Assembly: GCA_017510785.1 (NCBI GenBank)
Contig: JAFWMH010000024.1
Location: 157,020 to 221,019 of the forward strand
From: Atopobiaceae bacterium
GTDB taxonomy: Bacteria > Actinomycetota > Coriobacteriia > Coriobacteriales > Atopobiaceae
Length of the DNA: 64,000 nucleotides
Reading direction: 5' to 3'
Shown here: in pieces, positions 23,688 through 35,100 of the stretch
Layout of the letters: every line of letters starts with the position of its first letter
Position numbering within the stretch: the stretch's first letter is position 1
The notes under the pieces: generated by a model
The model's database searches: none
The model's input: only the letters and a program-made list of their open reading frames with translations
What the model was told of the DNA's origin: nothing
Position numbers and translations under genes: made by a program

Positions 23688-25325
23688 TTAAAGCTTGCTA
23701 GCATAGCCGTTAGTGTAGTAAGCACATTCCGCTTTTCTCAAATCGGGAATGTCGAGTCCATGCACAATCGAATTTGTACTCTTAAAAACAACCTCCCCAC
23801 TCTCGCCAGGCTTTAGACCAGCGTAGTAGTAGGGATTGAGCACGTATTGCGCACCGGACTTATCCTTTACTATGCAAACCGTATTTTGGACTTGAACCTC
23901 TTTGTCGCCCGTGTTCGTGAGTTGAAGAGTGATTAAATCCTTCTCCTGCGACAAAACCTCCTGTTTTAGCCACCCGCTTGCAGGAGTATAATATGAGCCC
24001 GTCTCGCTGACCTCTACAGAGTAGCCAGCCTTTGTCGCCTTCTTCGGCTCGTTGCACGGCATGGTTACGAGCGTAGATTCTCCAGGAGCCATGCAAGATA
24101 CAAAGTCCGTGCTTTCCTCAAGCTTATTGTTTTTATCATTGCGCAACGCGATTTCAGTTTTAAGCGAAACTTCCTTGCCAGTATCGTTTATAAGCCAGAA
24201 GGCCACAGCGCCCATCGATTCGTCCCATCCTTCAACCTCGCCCGTAGACGTGTCGAGGCCCGCAATGGATATGCGTGGAATCTCGAGCTGCCGCTTCCAA
24301 ATCGCATAGTAGGTCGTGGGTTCACCCACATATTGTTCGCTTCCCGGAGCGCTGCCACTTGTTTCGTCTTTTTTCGTCGACCAGCCAGCAAACACGTAAC
24401 CCTTCTTTTTGAACTTCGACTCTGGGAGCTTGTAATTGCCGTCAGTCTCTGCAGGAACAGGTTCCATCTTTCCCGAATCTGCGCCATTGCCATCGAAGGA
24501 TACTAGCGGTTTCCACACTGCTCTATATGACGTGAACTCTTCTGGCGAAACCTCTGTGCCGGCTTCGACGATCTTTTCTTTGTCATCTTCGTCACTCGGC
24601 ATCCATCCAACGAATTCGCTGTTCTCGTGCTCCACAAATGGCTCCGGCAACGTAATTGTGCCAAACTTCCAGCCTTCAACTCTGGTGTCGGATGATTTGG
24701 ACTGGTAGTAATCATAAAGATAAATGCTCGTACGGAATTTTGGGACTACAACAAATACCACGATGAGCACGAGGCTCACCACAAGCGCACTTGCACCAAT
24801 AATAAGGGGCTTCTTGCTTTGCGCTTGCCCCGAAGGAGGTGCAGATGCAGCCATAGGCGCGACCGCTGGTCCCGGCGCGGCTTCGGGCACCGAGGCTGGC
24901 GCTGCCGTCACCGCAGGCGCAGGAGCAGGCGCAGGATTTGGTGCCGGAGCCTGGGTGTTGTTGCGCGGCACCATTCCCAAATGGCGAGCAGTGCCCGCCA
25001 TCACTTGGCCTGCGATTCTTTGAGACAGTCCCACATCAAGGCCATGCTCACGTTGCAGCAAGTCCGCAGCCTCAACCGCCGCCGTTTGCAAATCCTGAAC
25101 GCCAGGATTCGCCACTGCCGTAGCATTCGCAAACGGCATCAACACATTGGCATCACAGTACCGAAGAAACACATCCACATCCTGCGACTGCGCACCACCG
25201 GAAGCCTGATACGCCAACGACACAAACCTCTGGGGGTCGCGCAGCACCCCCACACCAGCCGCATCAAGGGTCTGCGTCACAATATCGGCAATCGTCGTTG
25301 CCACGCCACCATTTGCTTGAGCCAT
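23688..25325 (-). CDS. single-pass membrane protein with InlB-type repeats, last gene of cluster A
   Basis: 545 residues. Residues 1-118 form a helical cytoplasmic domain of unknown function (I-V-T-Q-T-L-D-A-A-G-V...R-D-P-Q-R-F-V). Residues 125-170 are an Ala/Pro linker. A helix at about 173-194 is preceded by K-K, giving inside-to-outside topology. Outside, about 275-350 is an InlB B-repeat (Listeria-Bacteroides repeat): V-S-F-D-G-N-G, then G-Y-x-F-A-G-W-S and Y-Y-A-I-W-K; a degenerate one precedes it (F-V-G-W-M-P, Y-R-A-V-W-K). Residues 350-545 are beta-rich. The gene is 82 bases after the FHA gene upstream and last before the hairpin. Its role in cluster A is unknown; it could be a surface partner of the complex. 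Confidence 0.8.
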   Translation of the reverse strand: MAQANGGVATTIADIVTQTLDAAGVGVLRDPQRFVSLAYQASGGAQSQDVDVFLRYCDANVLMPFANATAVANPGVQDLQTAAVEAADLLQREHGLDVGLSQRIAGQVMAGTARHLGMVPRNNTQAPAPNPAPAPAPAVTAAPASVPEAAPGPAVAPMAASAPPSGQAQSKKPLIIGASALVVSLVLIVVFVVVPKFRTSIYLYDYYQSKSSDTRVEGWKFGTITLPEPFVEHENSEFVGWMPSDEDDKEKIVEAGTEVSPEEFTSYRAVWKPLVSFDGNGADSGKMEPVPAETDGNYKLPESKFKKKGYVFAGWSTKKDETSGSAPGSEQYVGEPTTYYAIWKRQLEIPRISIAGLDTSTGEVEGWDESMGAVAFWLINDTGKEVSLKTEIALRNDKNNKLEESTDFVSCMAPGESTLVTMPCNEPKKATKAGYSVEVSETGSYYTPASGWLKQEVLSQEKDLITLQLTNTGDKEVQVQNTVCIVKDKSGAQYVLNPYYYAGLKPGESGEVVFKSTNSIVHGLDIPDLRKAECAYYTNGYASKL

Positions 25326-25407
25326 TCTATCACCATACCCTCATATACCTATTTCCTGTTAGTATCTCTTTGAGAAGATGAGATTCCGTTAGAGCAGCAA
25401 CCGCCTC

Positions 25408-26403
25408 CTATCCCCTCGTCACCACAAACTCCTCGTTGGCAAGTGCAAAGCGCTCACCAACAGCTACATTAACGCACATGTTGGGCATAAGGCGCTCTCC
25501 TCGCACCCATGTGCCGTTGGCGGAACCAAGGTCGATGATGCGTACCATCCCGCTCGCACAGCGAAGCAGCACATGGTTGCGGCTGAGTTTTGGATTGCCC
25601 ATTATCTGTACGCTATTTCGCGAACCTCTCCCCACGCCCACTTGCTGCGAATCGGGCAACGGAAACGTTTCGCCATTGTTCACTCGCTGCAACACGTAGC
25701 CCAATGGCACCTGTCCTTGTTTGTCCAACGGACTCCACATGCGAAGTTTGGTTTCGCCATGCTCCCTCGACTGCACCCCCGAATTCACAAACTGAGAGTC
25801 TTGCGGCACATGACGCCGCGATCTGCCCACGCCGCACTGCTCACGCAAAAACACTCGAAACGCATTGCCCGAAAACACGTTGTTCTGGTTAAGAACGAAG
25901 GACTCAAGGCGTTTGGAGAGCATCTCGGGAGCCGGCGACGTAAACGCAAGATGCCGGCTCTCGCTCAACACACGCAACATGGTGAGCGGAGAATTATCGA
26001 CGGCATATGGCATGTTCTCAAGCGGCACAATAACAAACCGTGGCTGGGCTTGGTCGTCCACAAACACGTATGCAGGATCAAAAAGCACCATTTCGGTGGG
26101 AATGCGATTCGCCGCGCACGTATCCAGCACGTCTTGGACGCTCGCAAGGATGCGCACAAACCCCACTTCGTCGAGAATCTGACGCCTTACGAAGCTCTTT
26201 AAGCTAACCAATCCCTGCACGTTATAATGGAGAGTGGCCCCCGCTCCATCACGCGACATTTCGCACCAAAAGCGAAGCAACACGTCGAAGCGATGATCGG
26301 CGAGCAGTTTTGCCCTCCGCGTATCGAGCGTCTCGTCCTGCCGTGAGGTAATAACGAGTTCTCGCTTCCACGTTCGCCTATTTCGCGTGAACTTCTTCTT
26401 CAT
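25408..26403 (-). CDS. DUF6382-like/FHA protein of cluster A
   Basis: 331 residues beginning M-K-K-K-F-T-R-N. Residues about 10-190 resemble DUF6382: L-V-S-L-K-S-F-V-R-R, then a helical stretch, then L-F-D-P-A-Y-V-F-V-D and V-I-V-P-L. The order resembles the pseudokinase fold of EssB/YukC in type VII systems, which is an inference. Residues about 255-328 are an FHA domain with V-G-R-G, L-S-R-N-H and G-S-A-N-G-T, all residues needed for phospho-threonine binding. There is no membrane helix, unlike EssB. The paralogue in cluster B (42470-43375) shares the M-K-x-x-F-T-R-N start and the D-P-A-Y-V-F-V motif. It lies 15 bases after the EssC-like gene, in the same operon. Confidence 0.82.
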   Translation of the reverse strand: MKKKFTRNRRTWKRELVITSRQDETLDTRRAKLLADHRFDVLLRFWCEMSRDGAGATLHYNVQGLVSLKSFVRRQILDEVGFVRILASVQDVLDTCAANRIPTEMVLFDPAYVFVDDQAQPRFVIVPLENMPYAVDNSPLTMLRVLSESRHLAFTSPAPEMLSKRLESFVLNQNNVFSGNAFRVFLREQCGVGRSRRHVPQDSQFVNSGVQSREHGETKLRMWSPLDKQGQVPLGYVLQRVNNGETFPLPDSQQVGVGRGSRNSVQIMGNPKLSRNHVLLRCASGMVRIIDLGSANGTWVRGERLMPNMCVNVAVGERFALANEEFVVTRG

Positions 26404-26418
26404 GCAACCGCTCGCCCA

Positions 26419-28104
26419 CTACGCCTGATTAGACAAAAAATAGAACTTTTCGCCACCAACGAGAAAACAATTCCCCGCAGTTATCCGCACAAGCAGTTTG
26501 GGAGTGAGTCGCTTGTTGTACGCATACGTCCCATTCGCAGATCCGCAATCCGTAATGATTGCCTCCCCATCCATTACCATGAGCGTAAGGTGTTTGCGTC
26601 CCATATACGGATTGCCACCAAACATGATGTCGCACGTCGGCGAGCGACCAACCGTAAGCTCGCAGCCTATTTGTATGAGAAGCCCTCGCAGGAAGGCCCA
26701 GCCCTTGTCGCGAGGTCCCACTATGCCGGCAAAGTTATGCTCGACGGGATTGAACGCCATGGGCACGTCATCGATTCGCGGCGGATTCTCGGACATCTCC
26801 TTTACCCTGTTAAGGAGCATGTCCTCACTCAGCGAAAACCGATGGGACGGCCAGCGCACGTTGGCCAAGAGGTCCATGTCGCCCATGCCGACGCGCAGTT
26901 CCATGAAGTCGGCATGCGTGCTCATACGGTTCATCATGAACGGCGAGAGACGATGCGCTCGGTCGGTAACCTGCTGCATGGGGAGACGGTTTTCCCTCAG
27001 TATTTCGCCCTGCAGCGCCGCCTCGCCAACTAACTGGTTTTCGATGCCGTCGAGGTACTCAACGTAGCGACGTGAACGCTGCTCTTCCAAACGAATATCG
27101 CGCTTTCGGTTGTAACGACGCGCCATAACGGGCCAAATAAGCGAACCGCCGAGCATCGATACCGACATCGCCACCTGCGGCAGCGTGCTTAGCAGGTCGG
27201 CTCCTGCGCTGATGCGCGAAATAGCACTTGCCGCCATGAATATTGAGGATATGCCCATAAACATCGACGGACCAAGCTGCATGATGAAGGGGGTAGTATC
27301 TTCCGCCTTCTTTGCGGGTGGATCGTCGACCTGCAACTCGTAATTGGCCACCGAACGCGAGAGGCGCGGGGCCGGATAGAACAATTCCAATTCGGCGCTT
27401 GTTTCGCCTGGCTCGGGAAAGCGCGTCACGAGCTGTTTGTGACTAATGAAGGTGATGCCGCCCACCGCACGAAGCTCGATGCCCTTCGGCCGGTTGCAGG
27501 TGAGGAAGCCCTTCCCTACCATAACGGTAAGGTCGAGAACCTGTACCACGTCACCTACGGCAAGATCGTGCGGATGTCCGGGCGGCAGGAACGCCCCGTT
27601 TACAAGCGTGCCATTGCCGCTATTCAAATCCTTAATCGAGAAGAGTCCGGAGTGATAACTCACCTCTGCATGCTCGCCAGAAACGAAGCGACTCATATAG
27701 CGTATACCGCAGCGCTGGTCGCGTCCCACCGTAAAGGTAACGTCGCGCGTGAACATGAGCTTGCCGTACTCGCGCATTCCCTCGGTTACCGGACGGATGT
27801 GGAGCCGCGTCATGGAAGATGCCTGATTGCTCGAAACGAACATGACGGAATCCGCCGTCGGCGACAACCGTTGTTGCGCCACCATCTGCTTTTGCGAAGA
27901 AATCAACTTGCAGCCACGTGCCGGACGCAAGATGAGACCTTCGTCCGTAACGAGAATTACCGCTATGGCATTCTCGACGGTAACGACGTCCGCAAGTCCA
28001 AGCCACACCATGGAATGCGAAACCTCGTCGACCGAAAACGTCTTGCTGATGTCGTCATTTCGAAGCGAAACAAGCAGTGCATGCGAGGCTTGCGATTGCG
28101 CCAT
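26419..28104 (-). CDS. ATPase-less EssC-like protein with two FHA domains
   Basis: 561 residues. The first 480 align along their length with residues 1-494 of the full EssC-type ATPase at 47223-51887: N-terminal domain, FHA at about 118-200 (T-V-G-R-D, S-G-E-H, N-S-G-N-G-T), a D-D-P-P-A-K linker, two membrane helices at about 274-298 and 308-328, a coiled region, and the block F-M-E-L-R-V-G-M-G-D. At G-W-A-F-L-R-G-L-L-I-Q the similarity stops. Instead of about 1060 residues of FtsK/SpoIIIE modules there is a second FHA domain (482-558: V-G-R-S, G-R-K-H, G-S-A-N-G-T). No Walker motif exists, so it cannot hydrolyse ATP. It is probably a membrane scaffold that binds phosphorylated partners and might co-assemble with the real EssC. 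Confidence 0.88.
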   Translation of the reverse strand: MAQSQASHALLVSLRNDDISKTFSVDEVSHSMVWLGLADVVTVENAIAVILVTDEGLILRPARGCKLISSQKQMVAQQRLSPTADSVMFVSSNQASSMTRLHIRPVTEGMREYGKLMFTRDVTFTVGRDQRCGIRYMSRFVSGEHAEVSYHSGLFSIKDLNSGNGTLVNGAFLPPGHPHDLAVGDVVQVLDLTVMVGKGFLTCNRPKGIELRAVGGITFISHKQLVTRFPEPGETSAELELFYPAPRLSRSVANYELQVDDPPAKKAEDTTPFIMQLGPSMFMGISSIFMAASAISRISAGADLLSTLPQVAMSVSMLGGSLIWPVMARRYNRKRDIRLEEQRSRRYVEYLDGIENQLVGEAALQGEILRENRLPMQQVTDRAHRLSPFMMNRMSTHADFMELRVGMGDMDLLANVRWPSHRFSLSEDMLLNRVKEMSENPPRIDDVPMAFNPVEHNFAGIVGPRDKGWAFLRGLLIQIGCELTVGRSPTCDIMFGGNPYMGRKHLTLMVMDGEAIITDCGSANGTYAYNKRLTPKLLVRITAGNCFLVGGEKFYFLSNQA

Positions 28105-28130
28105 ACTACGACTCTCCTCTTGCAGATGCG

Positions 28131-29159
28131 TTAAGCTTGCTCAATGGTCACAGCGAAATCCTCTTTAGCGAGCCTAAGCGTATCGCCCTCAGCAAGCTTC
28201 ACAGGATTACCCTTTGTGAGCATGGTACCGTTCACAAAGGTGTGGTTTGCGGAGCCCTCATCGTTAACGTACAGCTCGCCATCCCGCTCGAATACGCTCG
28301 CGTGCACTCGGCCGATAAATGGGTTTCCGGCAATGCGCACGCTAGCCTTGGTCCCCCTCCCCAACGTGGCGGGCAGCTCAAGCACATAACGCTCTCCCGA
28401 TTCCTGACGAGTGAGCACGAATACCTTCTTCGGCTCCTCCTCTTCGTCGTACACCATGGTGAGTGCGTCCAGGTCGTCCTCATCGTCATCGTAGATGGTC
28501 GTCGGTGCGTCGTCGGGAATGCCGGCATCGGTTTTATCCCAATCGTCCATGCCCGTTCCGAACTCAGTCGGCAGGTCAATGCCCAGCGAAGACGGGCTCT
28601 CGACGAAGAACGGATCCACGGCGACTGCCTGGGCCTTTGAGTAGGACGAGGAGCCACTTTCAACCCCCGTCGGCATTACCAACGTATGGGGTCGAATTCG
28701 ATCCTGTGTTGCCCCCCTCCTCGACGGTTCTTCGGTTTGATAATCGCCAAACGACGATTCGCCAGCGGGGGCACCGGAAAACGCACTCCCACTAAACGCG
28801 CTGCCACCAAACGAGAATGCGCTGCCCGTTCTTGGCCCAACCTTTTGCTCGGCCGCCTTGCCAGCACCGGCATTGCTCGGGCCGGAAAGCGAGGAGCCGC
28901 AGTTCATGCAGAACAACCATCCCGACCGCGTCCTCGCACCGCACTCCTTGCAAAATCCGTCTGCGGATGCGGGCGTGGGCTTCGTATTCGTTAACCCAAA
29001 GCCTTGCGAACTCTGCGAGTCCTGAGCACTCGAAAACGACTGCTGAGAAGACGAGTATTGTTGTTCGTCTACCCGACTCCCGCAATTCAAGCAAAACATA
29101 AAGCTAGGGTCTACTGGCATGCCGCAGTTTTTGCAGACTTTCGTTCTCGTTGCAGTCAT
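28131..29159 (-). CDS. double zinc-ribbon/FHA protein with acidic threonine motifs
   Basis: 342 residues. Two zinc ribbons open the protein: C-K-N-C...C-L-N-C at 9-26 and C-K-E-C...C-M-N-C at 70-87. A long Ser/Gly linker (90-210) leads to an acidic segment with D-D-A-P-T-T-I-Y-D-D (T220/T221) and D-A-L-T-M-V-Y-D-E (T234). Residues 262-338 are an FHA domain (L-G-R-G, G-R-V-H, F-V-N-G-T). A disordered acidic tail with threonines ahead of a C-terminal FHA is the plan of GarA/OdhI-type switches, where the phosphorylated tail can bind its own FHA. No membrane helix is seen. AAGGAGG precedes the ATG; neighbours are 24-26 bases away in the same operon. Confidence 0.85.
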   Translation of the reverse strand: MTATRTKVCKNCGMPVDPSFMFCLNCGSRVDEQQYSSSQQSFSSAQDSQSSQGFGLTNTKPTPASADGFCKECGARTRSGWLFCMNCGSSLSGPSNAGAGKAAEQKVGPRTGSAFSFGGSAFSGSAFSGAPAGESSFGDYQTEEPSRRGATQDRIRPHTLVMPTGVESGSSSYSKAQAVAVDPFFVESPSSLGIDLPTEFGTGMDDWDKTDAGIPDDAPTTIYDDDEDDLDALTMVYDEEEEPKKVFVLTRQESGERYVLELPATLGRGTKASVRIAGNPFIGRVHASVFERDGELYVNDEGSANHTFVNGTMLTKGNPVKLAEGDTLRLAKEDFAVTIEQA

Positions 29160-29183
29160 CGCTGCGCCTCCTTCTTGCTAACG

Positions 29184-32100
29184 TTATTCATAGCTGCCCG
29201 GCATTTCTGGCTCGGCAGCATCCTTTCGCCTGCGGAAGTACACCACACCGGCAGTAACGCCACTCACGACGAGCGCGACAAGCGCGATTTCGGGCACGAG
29301 AATGCTCACAAAGAACGGCACTTTCGACTCGTACGTCACCGGCTTATGGCCTTCGTAACCACTGTGCGAGTCCGAAACCGAAATCTTCACGCTGTGGGGA
29401 GAGAACGGCAGGAAGTTCGTATTGATGGCGAACCTATATTCGCCCGTACCATCATTCGCCTCGCTCACACGCCTGAAATCACCTTCGCCAAGCCTTCGGC
29501 CATCAACCTCAATCGTAACCTCGTCACCATCCGTGATGACGTCGTTAACGTAGAAGGACGCTTCGTAGGAAGAGCCCACGTGCAAAAGGCCTGGCAGCTT
29601 GACGTCTTCAATGGTAGGTGCAATCTCGTCAAGCGTAAACGAAACCTGAGCATTGCGGCGCGCGGAATCAATCGATGCCTGCGTGTCTCCCTCGCCATAC
29701 GCACCGGTATCAAGATAGTTATCGGTGCCCACGTCGTTGGTGGCACGGTCGACCGAGTACACGTTAACGCGATACTCACCCTGGCCGCGATCCTCGTGAT
29801 CGGAATCGCTGCCCATGCCGAAATTGCCCTCACGAATCGTGTAGTGATACTCCGACCAGCCAAAGTCCTTGGCCTCATTGGAATCCTTGCCCGACGTCAG
29901 GCGATACCCTGCAGGGCGAGCGCCTTTTGCCTTCCTCGCTTCGCGCAGCGCCTCCGCATCGCTCATTGCCTTGATGCTCGCAGGCACGTTCGCATACTCC
30001 TTGCGCACCTGATGGTCATCCTCGGATTCCGAGCCGCTCACGTTAACTTCCGTTACCTCAATACGCGGAGAATTCGGAACGATGTGATAGTTCAAACCGT
30101 CAATGCCTTGCTCTATGTCCATGGACTCTCCCGTTTCGGGGTCGATGACCTCGACCACATACGTAGAGCCATAGCGATTAACAGAGAAGGTAATGTCGTT
30201 TGCGGCCTTATTGCCCGCAAGGTCGGTCATAACGGCATGCATGGTGTAGATGCCATCCATCTCGGGCCTGTACACGTACCGGGTGTCGCCCTCGCTACTG
30301 GCGTTTTGGTCTACGACAGGATTGCCTTCATCGTCCACGACGAGTCCAAGGTCGCCGAAGCTGAATTCCTCGCCGTTGCCCGGGCCATTGATGCCTCCGC
30401 GCGATTCCGTTGACTGGAACTTTGAGGTAACATCGTTGCCGCCGCCATCGGTTACGGTATAGGAAACACCGCGCGCATTGTAGTTCAGCGTTCCATCCGC
30501 AGAGTTGTCGTCGCGGAACACGATGATGGGCCGAACCACTCCGTTGTATGCATGGTGGTCCTGAAGTACCTCTTCGCGAGGCTGGTCCACCTTCTCGCCT
30601 TGCACACCTTCGGGAGAGACGCCGTCATCGGCAATGTCGCCCTTGTAGGACCTCGTTGGCCGACCCTTCTCGTCTACGCCATACCTCTGCACCACACCCT
30701 TGAAGCTCACCTGAGGCATGGTGGTATCGATGATGAACGGGGGCTCGTTGTAGGCAATGGCTTGGTTGCCGGCTTTGTCCTTGCCGGAAACGCTGAGGGT
30801 GTACGTACCATCCGCAGAATAAAGAACCGTAATGGTGTGCGTGTCGCCTACGGTACTCCATCCGCCAATGATGCCACCGGTAACGATTTGGAAATCGAGG
30901 GGGTTGAAGTTGTGCTCGGTTACCGTGATGGTCGCCGTACGACTCGCCTTGTAGTGGTTGCCATTCTCGGCATTGTGGTTGTCCCACGTAACCGTAATCA
31001 CGGGTGGGGTACGGTCAATCGTGAACTCGCCGATTTCGGCAAGGTTGGAAAGGTTCTCTGCAAAGTCCTTGAACTGTGCCCGGATGACGTAGTGGCCGTC
31101 GCTCGCAAACTCTTCGTCGTGCGTGTGGACGGGCCGCTCGCCGACGAACTGCGAGGCGGCAATTGTGGACGAAGACTCTGCGCGCGTGTAGTTGCCCTCG
31201 TACTTTGTTATGAACACGATGGACCTGTTGGCATCAAACGCCTGAAGGTAGCCAAAGTTGAATTCGTTCACGGTTGCACGCACGACCTGTGGCGTGTTGT
31301 AGTACGTTCCTGGCGTCACGCCAGCAAGCTCAACGTGGGGCGCGGTAAGGTCCTGGATGAGCTTTTCGGGGTGGTCGTCCGCGACGCCAGTGCCCCCAAG
31401 AGCCTCGGTATCGTAGTGGTCGGTGCCCGTCCTCTCGTCCTGCACGTTGCCTTGGCGGTCGAGTGTCCACTCGCGCCAGTTTCCGGCGACGTCCGTTATC
31501 CTAAACTTGATGAGACGATCGTACTCCGTGTCGTTGCCCGACTGCGTACCATCGACGAGCGCAACAACAACCGTACCTTCCTTGACGCCCTCTTGTATGC
31601 TTTCGGCACTCGCAATGCTGTATTGCCCGTCTGGGTCGTCCACACTCGCATAGCGCAGTTCGTGAATGTCCTTAACCGTAAAGACCAGTGACGTCGCTTG
31701 GTTAAAGAAGTGTACGGCGTCACCGCCATAGCTGCCCGAGGAAACAGGCTCGTGGTCCACGCTCACACTGATTGACGGAGCGGTTTTGTCTACGACGAGA
31801 TGCTTAACGTCGGCAGCGTTTGTACTCGTATTTTTCGCAAAGTCCGAAACTACAACACTCGGGGTGAACCGATCGCCGTCCGCTTCGCCAATGTGCACTA
31901 CCGCGGTGTACTTTACCACGCCATTTGCATCGGGCTCACCCTGCGACCACGTTATGCTATCGCTGGGCAAAACATCATTCTCGCCATCGGGACCGGTAAG
32001 CACTACCGTTGAGATATCGAGATACGCATCCTCGATGGTGACTTCCACGTCGATGTCGTGATTGAAGAAGTTACGAGCATCACCTGCAAGCGAGCTGAAG

Positions 32101-35100
32101 TCACGTAGGTCCTCGTAATTGGTAGATATGCGCGGCGCTATTGTGTCGACCACTAGCTTCGAGTGGCCATCGAGCAGGTTCTTGGCATCGCCGTTACGCT
32201 GCGCATAGTCAACCACATGAACTGTCGGTACCGCAAAGGTGTGTTCGCCCCCGGGATATGTAATCTCGATCTTAAGACCGCCCTCGCTTGCGGCGTCGCC
32301 AGAGCGTACATACTTGACGAGATTCCTCGTCGCCTCGCTCACACCATTGGGGAAGAGCTCGCTAAGCACAAAACCGTTCACCCTGGTTTCGTCCTCGTTG
32401 AGGTACGTCTCCTTGATGGTGGCGATTGCAGTAACGCTTTTGTCGTAATAAGCAACTTGCTCGGGGCTCGTACCAGTCCTGCCCTTTATTGTTGGGTCGC
32501 CCCCGTTACTATTCTTTTTCCACTCGAGCAACGCCTGCGGATTGGTTTTGTCAACAACAAGCTCAGCATAGCCCGGTATAAGAGACGTGGCGTCCATGGA
32601 ATTGGTGGCATAGTCCACCGCATGGACCGTTGGCACGCGATACTGGCCCTCGGAATAGGTAATCTCGATCGTAAGGCCCTCATTCGCAGCATCACCAGAA
32701 CGAACATACGTGATGCCATCCCTTGTGACTTCGTTGGCACCATTTTGGAAGAGCTCGGTAAGCGCAATGCCATTCACCGTTGTGGCAGACTCATTGAGGT
32801 AAAGCTCTCGAATCGTAGTAACGGCCGTAACTTCGGCATCGTAGTGAATGAGTTTCGAGGGATTCTCCCCCTTCACCGTTTCGCCCTTCTGAGTCTCGCC
32901 CTTTTGAGCTGGCGCTATACCGTCCTTCCACGCAAGGCTTACCTGCGGCGCTGTTTTGTCCACGATGATTTGATCGTATGGCCTCTTCTCTTCCTGTGTT
33001 GGTCCATCAGCCACGAGGAGGACTTTTTTGTCGGACCGAAGCTTAACGTAATCTACCGCCTGAGCAGTTGGAGCCACACCCGCGGCCGTTGGAGCTGCAT
33101 CCGAAGCTTCCGAATACGTAATGGACACTCTCAGCCCATTGGCGGAGCTTGCGTTTCCTTCGCGCTTATACGAAACCACGCCTATTGTCTTTTGTTCTCC
33201 TTGATTAAAAATGCTCGAGAGAGGCATAGCGTTTACCGTGGTAGCACTCTCGTTGAGGTTTGCATCTTTGAAGGTGGCGATGGCCGTAACGGGGTGATTA
33301 TAGAAGGCAGTCTTCTTGGCACCACCCCTCGTCTCAACCAGCGCCGTTCCGTTAGGCGTCTTGTCCGAGTCTTCCTGCCAATCCAACTGTGTTGTGGGTG
33401 CGAGAGTATCGACAACGAACTGCTTGCAACCCACCATGTCGGGAAGAGGCTGCGCGACGCTCACATGCGTAGCAAAGTCGTGTGCCTCCACCATTGGCAC
33501 GTCATACCTGCCATCGGGATACTCCATGCTTATGCTGAGGCCTGTTACGGGATTGCCGCTACGTCTATACGTAATCCCGTCCTTCACGGCCGTTCCCACG
33601 CCGTTCGGTATAAGCTTGTTAAGCGTAACGCCATTCACTTTGGTGGCAGATTCATCGAGGTTTGCATCGATTATTTTTGCAACTATTTTTGCCTTCTGCC
33701 CATAATAGGCAGTCTTCGTACCACCGTCGTGGTATATCTTGGGCTGGTACGAAGAATCCCAGCTAAGGGATACCCTAGGATCCGTATTGTCCACAACGAA
33801 CTCGCAGGTCGACTTCTTCTCGTCGGAGGGATTGCCTAGCGCGTCCTGGCCAGCGACCGCCGTCACCTTGTAGGTACCACCATTGGGAAACTCCAGCGTA
33901 ATGGTATGCTGATTCTGGTCGTGCTGCCATTCGCCTGCAGTGTACGTCGATGCTCCGGGAGCGAGCTCTCTACCGCTGCCGTTTGTCACCACAATGTGCG
34001 TACCGGGATCTCCTTCCTTAAAGTGCGCATCTTTGACGCTCACCTTAACTTTTACCACACCGTCTTTTGGAGCGGAGAAGTACCTCAAGCTCTTCTTGTT
34101 GCTGCCTACGTGCACGCCATGGTCGTCACCCTGAACCTTTAACTCTTTACCGGTGAACTCACCCGTGATGCTAGGCGGCTCTGTGTCGACCACAATCGTC
34201 TTGGTTTGCTTTGCGCCTCCCGTGTTTCCAACGGCGTCTTCACCCGTTACAACTTGAATGGTATACGTGCCGTCCTGCTTAAACGTAATCTTCTTAGTCC
34301 AGTCTGGCGCACTGCCTCCCCAATCACCGATGGCACACTGTTCTGTACTCGCCACGGGCGCACCGACGTTCGCGCCGGCATACACGGTAACTATGGCTAC
34401 ATCTGCGGTTTTCGAGCGGTGTGGCTCGTTTACGGTCACGGCTGCAGTTACGTTTCTTTCTTTCTCCGCCGTTGTATACATGTCGTGGCCGTCGGCATCT
34501 TGCATCGACGCTTTGCCCTGTATTTGGATGGCGTCGGGTTGCCCGTCCTTTGTGGGCAACCGTGGCTCTGTGTTGTCGACCTCGATTGTGGTGGAAACCG
34601 CTCTGTTGTTTTCGTTCTGTAGCAAGTCTTTGCTAGGAGTCGCCGTGATTTTAAACGTACCCTCGCCCTCGAGCGTAAACTTGCCCTTCATGACTGATTC
34701 TCCTGGGACTTGTTCCCAAGAAACATCACTTCGTGCCACGCCATTGACTTTAACGACGGCAACCGGCCCCTGCGTATCGTCCGGATGAACCTCGTCAACG
34801 GTCACTTCGACTTCCACGCCCTCGCGTGCTCCCGGTTTCCCAACACCGCGGCATAGCAAATGCGTGCCCGTGCCAGTTCCGGGATTGGGAACCTGTTGGG
34901 CCGTTTCCCGATCGTACTTTATGGCATCGATGCCGCTGATTACAGGTCCGGTATTATCTACAACAACCACCTGCGTGAGCTTACGCGTTTCGCCAGCCGG
35001 CTCATTACCCATGGCATCGTTGTTGAGCTCGGCAGTAATTGTGAATGTCCCCTCACCGAGAAGCTCGATGTTCGCCTCCGTATGGGAGCTATTCCACGTG

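Noticed and set aside
26419..28104. EssC pseudogene produced by a frameshift
   Set aside because: The downstream 1.0 kb codes for an FHA domain in frame and then a further FHA gene; no remnants of FtsK modules are found in any frame.
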